64,000 bases of DNA from Diphasiastrum complanatum. Lineage: Eukaryota; Streptophyta; Lycopodiopsida; Lycopodiales; Lycopodiaceae. A program made the translations under genes and the position numbers. Shown one piece after another: positions 59,770-64,000 of this stretch (the first letter of the stretch is position 1; each line of letters starts with the position of its first letter). The stretch lies in assembly GCA_029204225.1 (NCBI GenBank), contig CM055107.1, positions 26,063,391 to 26,127,390 of the forward strand. Direction: 5' to 3'. Below the pieces are notes generated by a model, which was not told the origin of the DNA, searched no databases, and was given only the letters and a program-made list of their open reading frames with translations.

Positions 59770-60070
59770 GGAGGGAGAGGGAGAGAGATACAAAACTGCA
59801 CTTAGTTCCTCTTGACAAAGCAAGACTGAAATATTTTAAAGCCTTTATTCATAATCCAACAAGGTAAAGTATAGCTAAAAAGTAAAATACAGTGTTGTAA
59901 AACATAACTACTTTTAAGACGTCCAACTGATACCTGCCACCATTCCACAAAACAAAACTGCTCAAGTTAGTTTAGTGAGGAAGACAGGTGTCATATTCAT
60001 GTCCAAAAGAAGTTATACTACTTAACAACTTTAAATAGCATTTTAAGTCTTAGTCCAATCTTCCTAGACA
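59770..60070 (-). repeat. Repeat flank right of outer copia, related to 4808-5120
   Basis: GA-rich start (GGAGGGAGAGGGAGAGAGAT), then AGTTCCTCTTGACAA and TACCTGCCACCATTCCACA in the same order as at 4808-5120. It is the right half of the element into which the outer copia inserted. Confidence 0.55.
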
Positions 60071-62497
60071 AACGATGTATAAGTGATAGGCCAAGCCATT
60101 ATATCATCGTATCAAGGCAAGTGCCATATTAATCAGCTTACGGTCAATTAGTCTCTATCAGTTCATTTTAAACATAGAGAAGTATGAAGATTTTAACCGT
60201 TTAAAGTTTTACTTAGCCAAAAGACCTAGTGTGGACACATGTGCAGGTATCAGAGCAAATCCATGTTATACTGACCTTAGTGACCCTGTGAGGTATGTCA
60301 TGCACTACGTTCCATACTCCTGAGCATATCCATGCTTTTCAGTTGTATCTCACCAAGAGTCCAGAGTAGACGGGTTAAAGTTAAGTGCTTCCATGGTTGT
60401 TACATCCGAGTAACATACCAACCATGGTACTGGGACACTGTGTAGGATAGATATGATTAAAAAGAGTAAGAGATTGCCAATGTTTCTACTAGGTATTAGT
60501 GCAGATCCGTGCAATTCTAATCCTTACGTAAAAACCATGTATCTTACGCATATCCATGATGTCTAAGATCACATTGTTGGAGTCCTTACTGTGCATTTTT
60601 ATGATAGGGTTTCATCTTATGGTGTGTTAATTTGATTTGTATATAGGTTCTAGTATTGTTCCCTTTTCCAAAAAAAGGAAATAAAAACACAACTGTGTAG
60701 AAGAGTGCTATTTCTTAAGGATGTGCAGAACATACCATGCTTGCTGAAGCCATAAAGCGTTTACACTAGAAAGATATACCTGAATAGTTGCAGATGTGGC
60801 TTCTTGAGAGGATGCCATGGTTTTCTTTGCTTCGTGATGACTCTTTCTCTTTGCGTCAAAGAAAGCCACAGGATTTCTTTAGCAAGTTTTTGCTTGTAAA
60901 AAGTTGTAGAGAGGAGCATATCTAAGATGTATACGGAATGAGTGAGGTGACTTGCATTGTGTAGAATCAGTTTCCGTTGAAAGCATATTTTCGCTTTGTA
61001 GTATGGCAATGATTGGTTTGAGTAAGACCAAAGCACACAAAAAAGTATGTCGTAGTGAAGGAGGTCACTACATTATCACGTGCACCAGTAATAGATTAGT
61101 CCCATATTATAAAAGCAACTTAAAGAACAACGATCTGCTACAAGAACATAAAGTCTGCTACAAGAACATAAAGTCGAATGAATATTTCAAGAAAGACTCA
61201 TTAGAATTCCTCTACTTGTCTTTAGATAGTAACATGTATGAAAGTAGAAGAGCAACTGGCAGCTTTATAGTATTAAAGCTATTTGTCCATCGCTGGACTT
61301 CAAGCAAGAAATCCAACAATTTATTCAAGATGTTGTGAAAGGATGAGGCCATTGTCCATCACTGGGACAGTAGTAGTAAGGAGTTTCTTTTGGTGATGCA
61401 ATCCGCCCGTCGCTAGGTTTTATGTATGAGATTCACTATATAAAGCAAGGGAAAGTAGGCTGTCCGCATCATTGGACAGATGTGCTTCATTACCTAAGTT
61501 ATTGTGGCCAGAAATCCGCGAGGGATAGAGCTATCCCTGCGTTGCATATCAGAGTTGAAAACGTGATGCAAGCGGACATATATGTAGCTAGTATGTCAGC
61601 GCTACAATCAGTGCATACTTTTAAAGAAACGTGGCCTCCATCGCTACCTCTTTAGGTAGGATATGCTTGCATTCTACTAAGTGGCATGTCCATCGCAATA
61701 CAAGAAACCTTTTTTTGCTTCCATATGATGAGTTAACATCATCAATAGCTTAACAGCTAGCAACGAATTCTCAATATGAAAGTAGAACACTGATAGTAAA
61801 AAGTAAGATGAAGAGAAGAGCATACTCGTCGATCCCTGAGCTGGTAAGGCGCGCTTTCAGTGTATCAAAGAAGGGAGAACTCTTCAAATTGTTGTGAAGA
61901 GAAAGCTTCGAAACAGTGTGTTCTTATAGTGTTATTCTTGTTGGATTTATCTCCTCTACTCTCTTAAATCCTATTTTAATCTGCCTCCATTCATGCTGCA
62001 TTTTTACTCATATTGTCGCACAGTCTGCATATTTATATGTAAATAAAGACAGGCAAAAAACTCGACTGTCTGCATGAATACAAGTAAATTTCCACAGGCG
62101 AAAAAGGTGAAAAATGTGACACAGTGTTTTTACACATGATTTGTGACAGGCGAAAAAGACGACACTGCCTTACAAAATGCCGAAGGTGCCCTAGGAAAAG
62201 AGTAATATTCTTTTCGAGCTATTTTTGTTCCTCACACTCACACACCCTCTTTCTCCAACATTCTCAGAGGTTATCTGGAAGATATGAGTGGGAGAGGAAA
62301 AGTTATTTTTCCTCCAATTTAAGATTTAAATTTTTAATTTTTTTTTCTCAATGTGAGCCCCTTAGTCAAGAATTAAAAAACTTTTACATATGTAAGTTTT
62401 CTTAAAAAAGGACCTTATTTATATGGACAGGCAGTACGTCCATCGTTGTCCACTTGTTAGGAAATGAAACAAGGCGAAATTGAACGAAGGAGCATCC

Positions 62498-62499
<2 letters not shown>
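60071..62499. other. No gene recognised
   Basis: The longest frame (60952-61338, +) matches nothing known. Small features: CTGCTACAAGAACATAAAGT in tandem at about 61135-61174; phrases like TTGTCCATC(G/A)CTGG repeated at 61287 and 61351; and near 62095-62200 GGCGAAAAAGG, AAAAATGTGACAC and CGAAGGTGCCCTA, which echo the LTRs at 51240-51340 and 59160, so this may be a decayed LTR. Confidence 0.4.

Positions 62500-62555
<56 letters not shown>
62500..62555. repeat. (GA)n microsatellite
   Basis: About 28 GA units with one AAAG interruption near 62544. Confidence 0.95.
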
Positions 62556-62558
62556 AGA

Positions 62559-63860
62559 TTACTTTCTTTTACATGTCAAGATGTGACTAGAATATGAAGA
62601 ACCAAATAGAATGTAAATGAAATGATTCATCCATGTTTTAAACTTTGAACTCTCTGGAAAATTACAGCAACCAAACAATAAATGTGAGTGATGACCACTT
62701 GCTTGCTTGTCTCTTCCAACTTTGTCCTTTCTTGATATGTCTCCACCATAAAACTTCATGAATGAGCCTTCATTGCCATCTTGCCACAATATATCATCAA
62801 CACTTGATGACTTGGCCATGAATGAGTGACATAATGAACTCCAATAGCTTCATTTTCATCAGCAAAACCAGCCAAGAATGCTAATACAACTTCAACATCA
62901 AAATGATGCAAACCAATGTAGCAAGTTTTACCATATCTTGACAATTTGCACACATCCACATGAAATTGCTCAAATATGAGATAGAAGAAGTAAATTAAAC
63001 TTGAACAACACTTTCTTGCTGCTCCTTTAACCTTACTTGAGTCTTCATACACCTGCAAGAACATATCCAAAACATCTTTGCCAAATGACCCTCCTTTTCT
63101 TGACTAATTCCAAATTGCCACTTTCTCTTTTGTGTTGTTGAAGCCCTTTGAGATCAGCCTCTTGATCTTCCACTTGACCATCAAAGCTATTGACTAAGAC
63201 CTCTTTTCCAGATCCATTAGTTGATTTAGTTGCTAAAAAATCATAAAAACATCCATCCACTTGCATAGTATCATCTACACAAGAAGATTCTCCAAAACAT
63301 GTGAGTAAAGCAAAGAGAGTCACTTCCACTTGCTTACCTTTTTCTTGAACATCAGAGATATGAATATCTTCAAACTTGAACCTCTGAAAATACTCTCTTA
63401 AACATATGATCTAGATCCAACAAGATCTCATCAATGCTTGATCTTGGATCTCCCCAAGAACCAATCTTCCATTGCTCTTTCTCTCATAAGACTCCCTCTT
63501 AATGATTGCATCATAAGCAGTAGAAACCTCAAAAACATTAGAAGCCATGAAAAAAATGATTAGTACCTTCAACATAAGGATGATTGAAGTACTCTCTTTT
63601 TTCAAACAAGAACTTCTACTCAATGTTTTAGATAATGACTCATATGATAATGATTCTTCCTCACTGTCATTCACAATGACATCATTCAAAGTACATCCTA
63701 CTTTGAACTCTTCACATACTTCTCTTCTTCTTGACTTGTGACTATCTCCCTCACCAAGTCTCATGATAGAACCATTTGATCTATTCTCTTTATGAAGAAA
63801 TGTGACACCAATTGCTGCAAAAATGACTTTCTTGGACTCATCAAAAAAACTGTAGAACAA
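62559..63860 (-). pseudogene. Four overlapping unrecognised frames, possibly one broken gene
   Basis: Minus-strand frames 63860-63411, 63329-63045, 63070-62756 and 62819-62559 follow each other closely with short overlaps. That is the pattern of one coding region broken by frameshifts or introns. Features: acidic DVIVNDSEEESLSYESLS, GESSCVDDTMQVDGCFYD, and hydrophobic CSSLIYFFYLIFEQFHVDV. TTCTTGCAG|GTGTATGAAG near 63052 would fit a splice acceptor. Upstream (63861-64000) a Lys/Gly-rich frame with EGSSLKK continues off the window. I do not recognise the protein; a gene captured by an LTR element or a second unknown non-autonomous ORF are both possible. Confidence 0.3.
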
Positions 63861-64000
63861 CCACCTCCTTCATGCATGCACTTAGCAACATCTTTTTCCA
63901 TATGATCAAAGAAACATCTTAGCAACAACCTTTTTCAAAGAAGAACCTTCACCACCTCCATTGATGAAGGTAGCTCTTTCCTTAACTTTTTCATGCTTGC

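Noticed and set aside
61135-61174. 20-bp tandem duplication
   Set aside because: Real, but a single small duplication in non-coding DNA; not informative alone.

Overview
This is nuclear DNA of a land plant. The only host gene I can support encodes a chloroplast-type alpha/beta hydrolase in six exons (18382-40651, + strand). Joined in frame, the exons give 443 codons, with consensus GT...AG ends at every junction. Almost everything else is transposon-derived: Ty1/copia and Ty3 (chromovirus) elements, non-autonomous LTR elements, a LINE 3' end, hAT fragments and GA microsatellites. Two introns of 7.0 and 13.4 kb filled with old retrotransposons suggest a large-genome plant such as a gymnosperm or fern. 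That taxonomic guess is inference only.

Layout. 1-7989: a mosaic of broken copia gag, RT and RNase H pieces, a Ty3 integrase tail, a 101-nt foldback beside a primer-binding site, and two inverted LTRs rich in CATGCA. 7990-13739: a non-autonomous LTR element arranged LTR-internal-LTR-internal, carrying an unfamiliar ORF whose C-terminal domain occurs as two diverged tandem units in the second copy. 13740-16030: a 5' half copia (gag to integrase) on the + strand. 16031-18381: AT-rich, no supported gene. 18382-40651: the hydrolase gene. Intron 1 holds a hAT remnant, Ty3 remnants and an LTR; intron 3 holds a LINE end, a copia, a chromovirus interrupted by a 449-bp insertion, a second Ty3 and a hAT zinc-finger fragment. 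All identifiable coding fragments in both introns are antisense to the gene. 40904-43012: a 1073-bp tandem duplication just past the gene with a 17-bp-stem hairpin at its joint. 43201-47247: two further non-autonomous LTR fragments. 47300-59769: a copia with both LTRs, split inside integrase by a second complete copia (50279-56834), itself inserted in a GA microsatellite. 59770-64000: repeat flank and an unrecognised set of minus-strand ORFs.

No retroelement here has an intact reading frame. Most show frameshifts, TGG-to-stop changes and CpG-type transitions, as expected of methylated, decaying copies. The hydrolase gene is the only locus that looks under selection. Coordinates of repeat ends were read by eye and can be off by a few bases; no alignment or database search was run.
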